Positions 24,597 to 33,305 of a DNA stretch of 33,464 bases are shown here, in pieces. A program made the position numbers and the translations under genes. Location: NCBI GenBank assembly GCA_016931575.1, contig JAFGEO010000013.1, forward strand, positions 1 to 33,464. Reading direction: 5' to 3'. The notes beneath the pieces were generated by a model. That model worked only from the letters and a program-made list of their open reading frames with translations. It was not told the origin of the DNA and made no database searches. This DNA is from Bacteroidales bacterium. Its GTDB lineage: Bacteria > Bacteroidota > Bacteroidia > Bacteroidales > UBA10428. Numbering within the stretch: position 1 is the stretch's first letter; every line of letters starts with the position of its first letter.

Positions 24597-24932
24597 TGCC
24601 AATGTAACCGGTTATTGTTTCCAATGTACATGTCCACGAACTACTAACTTGTACAATATATATTCTCCCCGGTCTTTCTGTCTATTTTCATTCTTCCTCC
24701 TTCACATTCCATCTCCCGGGAGGAAAATCTGATTACATTGTTTTTGTCAATCGTCTATATTATTTGTATTGACGTAAAATATTTTAAAATTTTATAAAAA
24801 TATATCTCATAGCATATAATTAAGCCTGATGAATGGTAAAACACCTTCCGTGAACAACTCTATGCCCCCGGCGGTTAATATTTATACCTAAACACCAATC
24901 TACACGATCAATATAATCCCTAATTTTACGGT

Positions 24933-25349
24933 ATGGGGTACCATCATTCCATCGGTCAGACAAAATCAGCAGGTTACCAGGTCGGTGTTCGCCGCACGGT
25001 GCATGTTCCTTTGGAGGAAACCTGGAATTTCCTGATATCAAAGGATGGGCTGGAGTTGTGGCTCGGCACGCATGAGCTGGACAAGTGGGAGACGGGCATT
25101 GGTTTTGTTTCCGCTGACGGCGTATCAGGATCGGTCAGGGTGTTTAAAGTCTTTTCGCACATCCGGCTATCCTGTAAAATGAGTGAGTGGCAGAATGAAT
25201 CGGTTCTCCAGCTACGGACCATACCGGCGAAAACCGGCACAACGATCAGCTTTCACCAGGAGCAGCTTAGCGATGCAACACAACGAAAAATGATGAAGGA
25301 ACACTGGGAGGGGATCCTTGTGCAGGTCCTTTCTGCTTTGAATTCCTGA
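24933..25349 (+). CDS. AHSA1/SRPBCC-domain protein
   Basis: A 138-residue protein with the START-like SRPBCC fold of the AHSA1 group. After a polar N-terminus, the pattern V-R-R-T-V-H-V-P-L-E-E-T-W-N-F-L (about 19-34) gives the first strand and helix, then G-L-E-L-W-L-G (about 39-45), repeated strands, and a long C-terminal amphipathic helix (MMKEHWEGILVQVLSALNS). The fold makes a deep hydrophobic pocket; bacterial members bind small ligands or act in stress, and no activity can be assigned here. It is followed 29 bp later by the 5-formyl-THF cyclo-ligase gene. The N-terminus is uncertain, as only one Met lies upstream of the fold. Confidence 0.8.
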   Translation: MGYHHSIGQTKSAGYQVGVRRTVHVPLEETWNFLISKDGLELWLGTHELDKWETGIGFVSADGVSGSVRVFKVFSHIRLSCKMSEWQNESVLQLRTIPAKTGTTISFHQEQLSDATQRKMMKEHWEGILVQVLSALNS

Positions 25350-25378
25350 AAACCAGCGATCCCCGGGATTTTAGATTT

Positions 25379-25927
25379 ATGAATAAGGATATCTTTAAGG
25401 AAAAGCAAAAACTCAGGGCGCTGGTCCGGCAAGGGAAAAACAAAATGTCTCCCGAGGAGAAACAGCATGCTTCAGAAGGTATTTTTAAGGAGATCGAAGG
25501 CATGGATGTTTTTCATTTTGCACAGACGATCATGGTCTACTGGTCGCTCCCGGATGAGGTGAATACCCGAAATTTTATCCTGAAATGGTATCAGGAGAAG
25601 ACGCTCCTGCTGCCGGTGATCAGAGGTGGGGATATCTATCCCGTGCAGTTCACGGGTCCGGGGGATATGGTGTCGGCAGGTCCGTATTCTATTCCTGAGC
25701 CTTCCGGGGGTAATTTTACCGAGACGGACAAAATCGACCTGATCATCATTCCGGGTATGGCTTTTGATCATGAGAACAATCGTCTGGGCCGGGGGAAGGC
25801 TTTTTATGACCGTTTTCTGCCAAAGACCCGTGCATACCGGCTTGGAGTATGTTACCGTAAACACCATTTTGAAAAAATTCCTGCAACAGAAAACGACATC
25901 AAAATGGATCGGGTTGTCAGTAGGTGA
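25379..25927 (+). CDS. 5-formyltetrahydrofolate cyclo-ligase
   Basis: ATP-dependent enzyme that converts 5-formyl-THF to 5,10-methenyl-THF and so returns a storage folate to one-carbon metabolism. The 182 residues show a basic N-terminal helix (KEKQKLRALVRQGKNKMS), the YWSLPDEVNT segment (about 54-63), and the family signature PGMAFDHENNRLGRGKAFYDRFL (about 125-147), which holds the ATP and folate phosphate sites. It ends close to the usual C-terminal MDRV. Likely transcribed with the AHSA1 gene. No signal or membrane segment. Confidence 0.92.
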   Translation: MNKDIFKEKQKLRALVRQGKNKMSPEEKQHASEGIFKEIEGMDVFHFAQTIMVYWSLPDEVNTRNFILKWYQEKTLLLPVIRGGDIYPVQFTGPGDMVSAGPYSIPEPSGGNFTETDKIDLIIIPGMAFDHENNRLGRGKAFYDRFLPKTRAYRLGVCYRKHHFEKIPATENDIKMDRVVSR

Positions 25928-26128
25928 AATCCTCTGGGAGACTGATACTTGAGGCATATTTTCAATCGGGGGTAATTTCATTCCTGGACCATGGAGTAAA
26001 AAAACAAAAATCAGAATCTTGGCTGAATTGTGTGCGGGAAAAAATTTTTATTGTAACTTTCTGAGAAGGTTTTCAGAATAAACCTGAAAAAACGACTAAA
26101 AACCTGATAATAATTAAAACGATTAATT

Positions 26129-26644
26129 ATGAAAAAACATTTGAAACTGATCGGTCTGGCGTTTCTGCTGGTAGCCGTAGTTGTTGCTTGCGGCAAAAAG
26201 AAAGAAAAAGAAGAATTGAAAACTGCTATCGACAAGGCAAATAAGATGCTTGAAGATAACCAGATAAAGAAAGGACATGCCAGGATTTACAAAATGGATC
26301 CCGATCTGAAGGAGAAAAAAGAAGCCATCGTGAAAACGCTTGAGGATGCCCAGGCAGTTCATGACGATAAAAAAGGCGACTACAAAGCTGCTACAGAAAA
26401 AGTAAATCAGGCTATTGAGGATATTGAAGCGCTGGTAGAAGAAATTGACGAAGCCAAAACAGAAGGAGGCGGATTGCGCGAAGGCAGAATGAGCCCCAGC
26501 GGCGATAGGGAAGGTGGTCTGAGACAACAGGGCGCTGCTGCCGCGAATGCCGGTGAAGAAGCTACTCAATCCAGCGGAGCTCCTGTAGAAAAGGCCGCTG
26601 AAACTACCAAAAGGCAACCTGGCAGCAGACTGAAAAACAGGTAG
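26129..26644 (+). CDS. Small lipoprotein with coiled-coil
   Basis: The 171-residue product has a lipoprotein signal (Lys-Lys-His, hydrophobic core, lipobox VVAC with Cys21), then a strongly charged helical region (about 24-115) with Lys/Glu repeats typical of a coiled coil. A Gly/Ala/Ser-rich, low-complexity tail follows (about 118-171). Residue +2 is Gly. No family is recognised. It stands alone with a terminator downstream and has the build of an abundant envelope lipoprotein. Confidence 0.75.
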   Translation: MKKHLKLIGLAFLLVAVVVACGKKKEKEELKTAIDKANKMLEDNQIKKGHARIYKMDPDLKEKKEAIVKTLEDAQAVHDDKKGDYKAATEKVNQAIEDIEALVEEIDEAKTEGGGLREGRMSPSGDREGGLRQQGAAAANAGEEATQSSGAPVEKAAETTKRQPGSRLKNR

Positions 26645-26663
26645 TCACAAAAGACACTAAAAG

Positions 26664-26694
26664 AAAAACTCCGGTCATGCCGGAGTTTTTTTTT
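26664..26694 (+). terminator. Terminator of the small lipoprotein gene
   Basis: AAAACTCCGG / CCGGAGTTTT with a TCATG loop, followed by nine or more T's. The A-rich left arm means it could also act on the other strand. Confidence 0.88.
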
Positions 26695-26791
26695 ATCCTG
26701 AATATTTCCGACAGTAAACTAAACTTCGTGTTAACCTTATTGATAAAAAGTCAAACTAACCACTAACAACTAAACCCCATCTTTCCTTACC

Positions 26792-28198
26792 CTACTTTTC
26801 CCCCATAAACGACTTCGATTTTACTTCATCAATCAATACCTCTTTAACGAACTCGTCGGAGCGGACCAGGATAAAGGATCCGTTTCCGGCCCTGCACATG
26901 AGTTTCATCCTGTTGATAGCCTCCTGGTTAACACCAAATCCAAGGATGGACAGTGAAATCCCACGGGCAGCGTAATCGGAAAGCATCTGCTGATATTCGG
27001 AATCGCTGATCCCCTGTTCACTGAATTCCCCGTCGGTCATCAGGATAATCTGGTTATTTCCCCCTTTAATATAGTTTTCTGCCGCGAGGGTATAGGCTGT
27101 GTTCAGGCCCTTTACACCACGGGTGATCCCATATGGCTGCAACTCCTGAACTGTGTTGAGAATGGCTTCCTTTTCGCTGCCATTTACTCCCGTCAGCGCC
27201 ACGTGTGCTTCACTGGAGTAAGTGATGATGGAAACGTTGTCAATCGGCCGAAGAATCATCGCCAGGTTATTCACCGATTGCTGCAGGAGCAGGAACTTTC
27301 TGCCCGACTTCATCGAGGTGGAAACATCCAGCAGGAAGATGAGGTTATTTGCTGCATATTGATCTTCCGGCAACTCAGTGGAAGTAACCAGGGGTTTGCT
27401 GACGGCCGGTGGCTGGTTTTTTGGGGGCTCATTCCCGGAGGGTGGATTTTCCAGGGGTGTCCCGGCAAGCAGGCGCGGATCAGGCTTTGGCTGAAGCACC
27501 GGGGGCGCAGTCTTTTTCTTTGGAACAAGCTCCAGGACAATTCCCGGCAGCGACTTGGGGACATACTTTTCGGTTTCAAGGATTTCATAGTCTGTTGCTT
27601 CCGCGGTGATGCGGTACAAGCCGATCGGCATTTCCTCAACCGATTTTCCTTCATTATTCACCCTGACTTTCAGCGGGTGGTTAAAATTATTGTTATGGAA
27701 CAGGACCACTTCCGTATTCGGAACGGGGGCCTTGGTTACAGCATCAATGACCTCTATCGTCCGCTTCAGCATGTTGCCGGGATCCGGGAAACACTCCAAA
27801 ATACTAACGACATTTGCTTTTAGAGTAAGGGTATAGGGATGGTCATCGAGGTTGGTATAGATGGATACGGTTTCCTCGAAAGCTCCCTCGTTCCCGGGTT
27901 CTATGGAGAATGCCATAATGCCCTCTTCACCCGGGGTGAAGAACTTCCGCTCAAAGCTGACCTTCACATTCCGGCTCTTTTCAACGATCAGTATGGCCAG
28001 GTCCTGGTTTGTATTATTCCTGAATTTCACGGTTTGCGGAACATAACTTACGGTGGCGACCTTCCCGAAATCGACCTCTTTTTTGTCAAATCCCAGCTTG
28101 CCGGACTGACTGTTTACAAGCTTTGGAAAAGCAAAAAGCATCAGGATTAACAATATCCTGGCCTGCGTCCTTAGTTGAATATGTGCGGGTATTATCAT
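26792..28198 (-). CDS. Secreted von Willebrand factor A protein with DUF1573-like N-terminus
   Basis: A 468-residue exported protein (signal peptide about 1-30, ending ...VNSQ). Residues about 34-130 resemble an immunoglobulin-like DUF1573 domain (VDFGKV, then FRNNTNQDLAIL), residues about 145-225 a carboxypeptidase-regulatory type beta domain, and about 230-270 form a Pro-rich linker. The C-terminal vWA domain (about 284-462) keeps the metal site: D291-V-S293-T-S295, Thr359 and Asp389 (MTDGEF). vWA domains bind partner proteins through Mg2+. No neighbouring gene points to a complex; the gene is alone, with the TonB receptor gene 250 bp upstream. A role in protein-protein or cell contact is likely but not proven. 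Confidence 0.88.
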   Translation of the reverse strand: MIIPAHIQLRTQARILLILMLFAFPKLVNSQSGKLGFDKKEVDFGKVATVSYVPQTVKFRNNTNQDLAILIVEKSRNVKVSFERKFFTPGEEGIMAFSIEPGNEGAFEETVSIYTNLDDHPYTLTLKANVVSILECFPDPGNMLKRTIEVIDAVTKAPVPNTEVVLFHNNNFNHPLKVRVNNEGKSVEEMPIGLYRITAEATDYEILETEKYVPKSLPGIVLELVPKKKTAPPVLQPKPDPRLLAGTPLENPPSGNEPPKNQPPAVSKPLVTSTELPEDQYAANNLIFLLDVSTSMKSGRKFLLLQQSVNNLAMILRPIDNVSIITYSSEAHVALTGVNGSEKEAILNTVQELQPYGITRGVKGLNTAYTLAAENYIKGGNNQIILMTDGEFSEQGISDSEYQQMLSDYAARGISLSILGFGVNQEAINRMKLMCRAGNGSFILVRSDEFVKEVLIDEVKSKSFMGEK

Positions 28199-28349
28199 GA
28201 GTCGGAACTTTTACGATAAGCATTAGCTCACCTAAAGATATAAAACTTCCGTGAGGCATTTTTAGTATAGGATGGGGATGTTTGAGGAGTTGATGGTGGA
28301 ACTGAGGAACTGACGATCTTCGCAGATAATTTACCCGGAGGGAATCAAT

Positions 28350-28388
28350 CTGGTTTCTGTGAACTGGCTCTGGCACTATTTTATACCC
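28350..28388. repeat. 39-nt repeat, copy A
   Basis: Matches positions 31971-32008 at 31 of 39 aligned positions, with the core GAACTGGCTC-y-GGCAC and end ATACCC identical. In both copies the repeat lies about 16 nt to the left of a GC-rich hairpin that terminates a minus-strand gene. Otherwise I see nothing in 28199-28349. Confidence 0.55.
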
Positions 28389-28395
28389 CTTATCC

Positions 28396-28427
28396 AAACA
28401 AAAGGCTGCCCGTAGAATCGGGCAGCC
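28396..28427 (-). terminator. Terminator of the TonB-dependent receptor gene
   Basis: GGCTGCCCG / CGGGCAGCC with a 6-nt loop, followed on the minus strand by TTTTGTTT, 27 nt after the stop. Confidence 0.85.
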
Positions 28428-28453
28428 CCATGCTGTTAATCTTTTGACTTCCT

Positions 28454-30976
28454 TTAGAACCCCATCTCGTCCCCTCCAAAGTCTCCGTTGCCATTGTTAC
28501 CATTCTGCTGGTCGTTCTTTTGACCGAAACGCTTGTTCTGGTTCAGTCGATAGACAAAGGTTAGGTTGTAGATTCGGCCTACGCGGTGGAACTCATTATA
28601 GGAGTATAATTCTTCCTGATCCAGGATAAACCGGAACTGCATGCTGTTCAGGATGTCGCGAACGTTGAAGGTAAGTGTGCCTTTTCCCTTTAGTACGTCC
28701 TTGCTGATGGCTCCGTTCAGCATGTAGAAAGTTTCCCTTTCCCCCTGCACAGATTCCTCAGGTGCACGGTAGAAGAAGATAAGCTGAATATCGGTGTTCT
28801 TGGGGAGCCTGAATTTAGAATTCAGACGGGTATTCCATGAATAATAATCGCTGGAAAGGTCGATGCCGTTGTAACTCCCGTCAATCATTCTGCGGTAAAA
28901 GTTTACATCTCCTGAAAGTGTCCACCAGGGAACCATGTTCAGCGTAGCATTGGCCTCCAGGCCATAGGACTGCCCTTCGGCAAGGTTCTGGGGAGTAACT
29001 ACGGTGACCGTGTTCCCTGCATATTCTGCAATTTCATTTACCCGCTCCATGACATTGGTGCTGTAGCGATAGAAGATACCGGAATAGAAATTGATCTTCT
29101 GCTTTTTTAAGAGGTAACCCACCTCGAAGGAATGAATGTATTCCGGTTCCAGGTTTGGATTTCCTGAACGGTAGTTTCGCGGATCGGTATAGCTGAAAAA
29201 AGGATTCAAAAACCAGAAATGCGGTCGGTGAATACGCTTGCTATAACTTAGCTGGGCTGAATGTACCGTGTTAAACTCGAAGGATGAATGGACAGAAGGA
29301 AATAAGTTCAGGTACAGTCTTTCATTTGCCGAGTCGGTTTCCAGCAGATAGGTCCGCACATCGGATAGTTCGGCACGCAGTCCCCCCTGGAGGGAAAATT
29401 TCCCGAAGTTTTTGCCGGCCTGTACATAGAGTGCCTGAATGTTCTCGACATATTCAAAGGTATTGGAATATTCTGTCAGTCGTTCCCACTGATCGTCGCC
29501 GGTCTCGGTATCAACATAATAGGGATTAGTTATTAAACGAACCTCGCCCTGGTATCCGGCTTCAAACATGCCCTTGTTGCCAAAGGGATAGACATAGTCT
29601 GCCTTCGCCAGGAAGTTTGTTTCGGTTTCAGCATTATTCACTCGCTGTGTGGGATTGGAAACAGTCTGATCGTTGTTGTCCAGGTACGAATCGAAATTCT
29701 CAAGGATGTTAGACGTTTCAACCTCAGCATCGTGGATGAACTGGAACATCGCTGTCAGTTTATGGTCGTCTTTGTCGAATTTCTTATCGTAGTGCAGCGA
29801 AAATTCCATATCGAGCTGATTTTCAAGCTCGGTATCAATACGTTCGGTAAAATACGCCAGCCTATCAGAACCGGGGATTTCCCGCAATGTGATCTGATCG
29901 GAGGGGGAATACAGATAGTCATTGTACTGTACGGTGGCAATATTCATCTGATCGTCATACGCCAGCAGGCCGGCAAGTGTGAGGGTGCTGGTGGGACTCA
30001 GAAAGATGTCGGCCCCGGCCCTGACACGGTTTGACAGGCCCGCACGGTTGCGCTCCATCTCACGGACGGTGATATAGCTGGTGTCCGGAAGGTTGAACTG
30101 CTGCCAGGAATACCCTCCTCCAGGGCGCTCGTTATAACGGATGTTGTAGTTGAGGAAGTAGTTGATCTTCTCCCGTCTGAAGTTTACATTGGCTCCGGCT
30201 GAGTAGTTCTGGGGATACCCTGCTGTTAGCTCAAAGGAGCCGTTAACCCCTTTTTGCTGGTCCTTCCTCAGGATGATGTTGATGATCCCGGCCATACCCT
30301 CAGCTTCATAGCGGGCACTGGGATTGGTGATAACTTCGACCCGCTCGATCATGCTTCCCTGAAGGTTTTTTAAAGCATCGGTGCTTCCTCCGGAAACCAG
30401 ACCGGAAGGTTTGCCGTCGATCAGGATCTGGAGGTTCTGGCTCCCCCGGAGACTAACATTACCATCAAGGTCGACCGTCAGGGAAGGAATGTTATCCAGG
30501 ATATCCAAGGCTGTCTGCCCTGTGTTACTCAGGTCTTTCCCAACGTTAAATACTTTTTTGTCGAGGTTGATGACCATCTCACTTTTTTCACCGATCACCT
30601 GGACCTCTTCAAGATTTTTAGTTTCGGGCTGCAGGAGGATTTTTCCTACATCGTATGTGCGATTAATGGCACCCACTTCAATATCTGCAAGAGATGATGA
30701 CTCAAACGCAATAAACTGGATGGTGACTGTGTAAGTGCCGGGGCGTACATCGACTGAGAACGATCCGTCAGCTTCGGAGATTCCACCTGTTACCAGTTTT
30801 GAGTCAGTATCAAATATGCTGATGGTGGCAAATTGTAGGGGGACTTCTGAGGATGAGTCAAATACTTTACCAACGATTTTCCCCAATGCCGGAGGCGGTC
30901 CTTGCGCCATAGAATTTTCGGGTATCACTAACATTAGAACGAGGGTAAGCAGAATACTTGTCAGTCTGAATTTCAT
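28454..30976 (-). CDS. TonB-dependent receptor-like outer-membrane beta-barrel protein
   Basis: An 840-residue outer-membrane protein. Signal peptide about 1-24, a CarboxypepD-type regulatory domain (about 34-118, GKVFDSSSEVPLQFATISIF and VRPGTYTVTIQFIAFES), a plug-like part (about 125-240, with ILDNIPSLTVDLDGNVSLRG and MIERVEVITNPSARYEAEGMAGIINIIL), then a 20-plus strand beta barrel. The barrel matches the Bacteroidota OMP_b-brl_3 group. These proteins move ligands across the outer membrane with TonB energy; the ligand is unknown, and no SusD-like or transport partner is near. The C-terminus is Gly/Asn-rich (GNNGNGDFGGDEMGF). It stands alone with a strong terminator. Confidence 0.92.
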   Translation of the reverse strand: MKFRLTSILLTLVLMLVIPENSMAQGPPPALGKIVGKVFDSSSEVPLQFATISIFDTDSKLVTGGISEADGSFSVDVRPGTYTVTIQFIAFESSSLADIEVGAINRTYDVGKILLQPETKNLEEVQVIGEKSEMVINLDKKVFNVGKDLSNTGQTALDILDNIPSLTVDLDGNVSLRGSQNLQILIDGKPSGLVSGGSTDALKNLQGSMIERVEVITNPSARYEAEGMAGIINIILRKDQQKGVNGSFELTAGYPQNYSAGANVNFRREKINYFLNYNIRYNERPGGGYSWQQFNLPDTSYITVREMERNRAGLSNRVRAGADIFLSPTSTLTLAGLLAYDDQMNIATVQYNDYLYSPSDQITLREIPGSDRLAYFTERIDTELENQLDMEFSLHYDKKFDKDDHKLTAMFQFIHDAEVETSNILENFDSYLDNNDQTVSNPTQRVNNAETETNFLAKADYVYPFGNKGMFEAGYQGEVRLITNPYYVDTETGDDQWERLTEYSNTFEYVENIQALYVQAGKNFGKFSLQGGLRAELSDVRTYLLETDSANERLYLNLFPSVHSSFEFNTVHSAQLSYSKRIHRPHFWFLNPFFSYTDPRNYRSGNPNLEPEYIHSFEVGYLLKKQKINFYSGIFYRYSTNVMERVNEIAEYAGNTVTVVTPQNLAEGQSYGLEANATLNMVPWWTLSGDVNFYRRMIDGSYNGIDLSSDYYSWNTRLNSKFRLPKNTDIQLIFFYRAPEESVQGERETFYMLNGAISKDVLKGKGTLTFNVRDILNSMQFRFILDQEELYSYNEFHRVGRIYNLTFVYRLNQNKRFGQKNDQQNGNNGNGDFGGDEMGF

Positions 30977-31153
30977 ATATTTAATATCATGTTAATAAAG
31001 AATAACCCCAAATACGTAAAAAAGTTGATTTAGGGTTTCACAGCGCGCTTGCATTTGCGATGCAAAAATCGGAATTAAACTAGTATAAATCGTGGGTATG
31101 GTAAAAAAAAATCAATGAAAGCTGATGTTTTATCTACATACTCCTGAATTATA

Positions 31154-31161
31154 TATCTTTG
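31154..31161 (+). promoter_or_regulatory. Predicted -7 element of the DUF3109 gene
   Basis: TATCTTTG, fitting TAnnTTTG, 20 nt upstream of the ATG at 31181. The -33 region is not clear. Confidence 0.45.
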
Positions 31162-31180
31162 TCCCTCTAAGAAAAACAGC

Positions 31181-31744
31181 ATGCTTCAAATTAATGATAC
31201 ACTGATCAGTTTCGATGTACTTGAGAAACACTTTTGTTGCGACCTGGAGCAATGCAAAGGCGTTTGTTGTGTGAAGGGAGATGCAGGTGCACCGCTTACT
31301 GCCGAGGAGGTGGAGCTTCTGCCCCGGATCATCGAAAAGGTAAAACCCTTCATGCGCCCGGAAGGTGTTCGGGCGGTTGAGGAACAGGCAACGCATGTGA
31401 TCGATGATGAAGGAGAAACCGTCACCCCTCTGGTGAACGGTGAAGAATGTGCCTATGTAATTTTTGAGAACGGGATTGCTTTTTGCGCCATCGAGAAGGC
31501 TTTCCTCGAGGGGAAGATAAAGTTTCAGAAGCCGGTATCCTGTCACCTGTATCCTGTCCGGATCCGTAAATACGAGCAGTTTACAGCGGTTAACTATGAT
31601 ACCTGGGATATTTGTAAACCTGCCAGGTTAAAAGGTGAAGAATTAAAGCTGCCCGTTTTTGAGTTTGTGCGCGATGCCCTGATCCGAAAATTCGGAAAAG
31701 ACTGGTACAAACACCTGTCGATTGCAAAAAAGGAATTAAAATGA
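31181..31744 (+). CDS. DUF3109 family protein with Cys clusters
   Basis: A 187-residue cytoplasmic protein. The N-terminus holds a dense Cys group: FCCDLEQCKGVCC (residues about 18-30), with further Cys in GEECAY (about 88), FCAIEK (about 97), VSCHLYPVRI (about 120) and DICKPARL (about 144). The set matches the DUF3109 family (YkgJ-like), thought to bind zinc or iron. Function is not established. The rest is alpha/beta. It stands alone. Confidence 0.9.
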   Translation: MLQINDTLISFDVLEKHFCCDLEQCKGVCCVKGDAGAPLTAEEVELLPRIIEKVKPFMRPEGVRAVEEQATHVIDDEGETVTPLVNGEECAYVIFENGIAFCAIEKAFLEGKIKFQKPVSCHLYPVRIRKYEQFTAVNYDTWDICKPARLKGEELKLPVFEFVRDALIRKFGKDWYKHLSIAKKELK

Positions 31745-31970
31745 GACTACCCTTGAAGTCAGTGGAAGATTTTTGAATCTGCTTATTTGTTCAGAAGTAC
31801 TGCCTGAACTTAGCTGTCAGAGACCGTAGCCAAACAACTATACATCGCACCACTACCCTGGCGGTTTTCCACCTACAAAAACCTACATGGTAATACCCAT
31901 ACATTTCGCGAAGAAATCCCCCCGTTTTGCACACGAATACCTATGATGTAAGGTTTGACAGAGCTTTTTT

Positions 31971-32008
31971 CTGATTCTTTGAACTGGCTCCGGCACAGTT
32001 CCATACCC
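31971..32008. repeat. 39-nt repeat, copy B
   Basis: Second copy of the sequence at 28350-28388 (see that entry for the match). It lies 16 nt to the left of the hairpin at 32025. In the rest of the 360-bp gap 31745-32104 I see nothing else. Confidence 0.55.
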
Positions 32009-32014
32009 TCTGGC

Positions 32015-32047
32015 AAAAAAATGACCTGCTGTATTTTCTACAGCAGG
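32015..32047 (-). terminator. Terminator of the double sugar-binding-domain gene
   Basis: CCTGCTGTA / TACAGCAGG with a 5-nt loop. On the minus strand it is followed by a T-rich run (seven T's), 57 nt after the stop. Confidence 0.85.
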
Positions 32048-32104
32048 CCGTATGCAAAAACAAAACCCTAACCAAATTATCCTTGCGGTAAGCACAGATA
32101 ATTA

Positions 32105-33151
32105 TTATTTATTGCCTCTTAATTCTTTCCAGTAATTGATAAAGTCTTTCTGTGTAAGGAATCCAACGGGACCTTCGTATATACCTCCGACTCCGCCAGA
32201 GTCATAAACCCTCACCGCAATGGTGTTCCATTGGTTCTTTTCGAGCAGACTTGCATCCATAACATAGGTTCTGAATGAGTTATAATAAGCTTTGGGATCT
32301 ACTTTCTGATATTCAGTATTTGTAAGCTCTCCCGTTCCCCCGGCTTTGACTCCGTTGATGTAGACTGCATCCACATCATCAATTTTCCCGATGACCAACA
32401 CAATTTTTTCATCGTTCAGCGAGCCCTTATAATAAAAGCTCCTACGGTACCAGGCAAAACCGTCATAATCCCTGAATCCTTCATCCTCCCACTTTCCTGG
32501 CACAAAAATCTCAGCCCAGTCGGAATCGTCATACTTTCTTGCTTTCCAGGCAAAGTCGTCCCCTGTTTGAAATTTCCAGGCGCCGTGTAGTTTCAGCGTT
32601 GTGGGAACCTCATCCGGGCGGGTATAAATTCCGAGTTCACCACTTACGATTCCCCCGCGCTGATAGGAATCAAAGACCACGATTGTAATGACATTTTTAC
32701 CGTCAAAATTCAGGTACTCTTCGGGAATTACATACAAGCGTTTGGCCCAGTAAGCGGTCTGGTAATCCGGAGGCAGGGTGCCGGTGATGCCAATCTTATG
32801 TCCGTTAATGTAAGTTGCATCAACGTCATCGATGTAACCCAGGTACAGGTACAGGTTGGTCCCGGAATATTTCCCGGATACGATAAATTCTTTTCGGTAG
32901 GTAGCATAGCCGTCATATCCGTGAAAACCCTGATCCTCCCAAGGGGAGGGTGACGAAATTCTATCCCAGTCGGCATCATTGAAGCCGGGACTCAGCCACT
33001 TTTCATCATACCCGATGGAGAAGTTCCATTTGCCTTCCAGGTTGATAATTCTGACATACTTGTTTCCCGCACGTGCAGTTGTACTCATGAAGATCAGAAG
33101 TAAGCCTGTCAGGGTTTGCCAGAGTATTCGATATTTCCGGGTAGTTCTCAT
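32105..33151 (-). CDS. Secreted protein with two GH2-type sugar-binding-like domains
   Basis: A 348-residue exported protein with a signal peptide (MRTTRKYRILW then a hydrophobic core, cleavage near ARAG). It consists of two similar beta-sandwich repeats, about 40-175 and about 190-345. Each has the pattern L-x-G-x-W-x-F-x2-G-x-D-x-x-W, a D-A/S-D-W segment, P-x-x-W-E-D-x-G-F-x-x-Y-D-G-x-A-x-Y-R, then I-D-D-V-D-A-x-Y-I-N-G. That is the N-terminal galactose-binding-like domain of glycoside hydrolase family 2, doubled. No catalytic GH2 barrel follows, so it is likely a carbohydrate-binding or partner protein. The first Met (33175) would add 8 residues; the Met at 33151 gives a better signal peptide. 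Confidence 0.85.
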   Translation of the reverse strand: MRTTRKYRILWQTLTGLLLIFMSTTARAGNKYVRIINLEGKWNFSIGYDEKWLSPGFNDADWDRISSPSPWEDQGFHGYDGYATYRKEFIVSGKYSGTNLYLYLGYIDDVDATYINGHKIGITGTLPPDYQTAYWAKRLYVIPEEYLNFDGKNVITIVVFDSYQRGGIVSGELGIYTRPDEVPTTLKLHGAWKFQTGDDFAWKARKYDDSDWAEIFVPGKWEDEGFRDYDGFAWYRRSFYYKGSLNDEKIVLVIGKIDDVDAVYINGVKAGGTGELTNTEYQKVDPKAYYNSFRTYVMDASLLEKNQWNTIAVRVYDSGGVGGIYEGPVGFLTQKDFINYWKELRGNK

Positions 33152-33277
33152 GGTTTTTTGTTTTTTTCCGGGCATAGATGCTGGTGTAAATATAAACGAT
33201 GACAGCTTATTTTCAGATTTTAATTCCGGATATGCACAATTGCTTCCGCCAGTTTTGCTATCTTTAAAATAATACTA

Positions 33278-33285
33278 CAAATCTA
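33278..33285 (-). promoter_or_regulatory. Predicted -7 element of the double sugar-binding-domain gene
   Basis: TAGATTTG on the minus strand, 127 nt upstream of the start at 33151. No good -33 element, which suits an activator-dependent promoter (see the TGTCAC repeats beside it). Confidence 0.4.
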
Positions 33286-33305
33286 ACCACATGCCGGTTG
33301 ATAAC

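Noticed and set aside
24408-24647. Plus-strand 79-codon frame in the gene-free stretch
   Set aside because: It is the translation of the REP-like hairpins and lacks protein-like composition.
24820-25041. Minus-strand frame of 73 codons before the AHSA1 gene
   Set aside because: It overlaps the AHSA1 N-terminus, has no family resemblance, and lies partly in AT-rich non-coding sequence.
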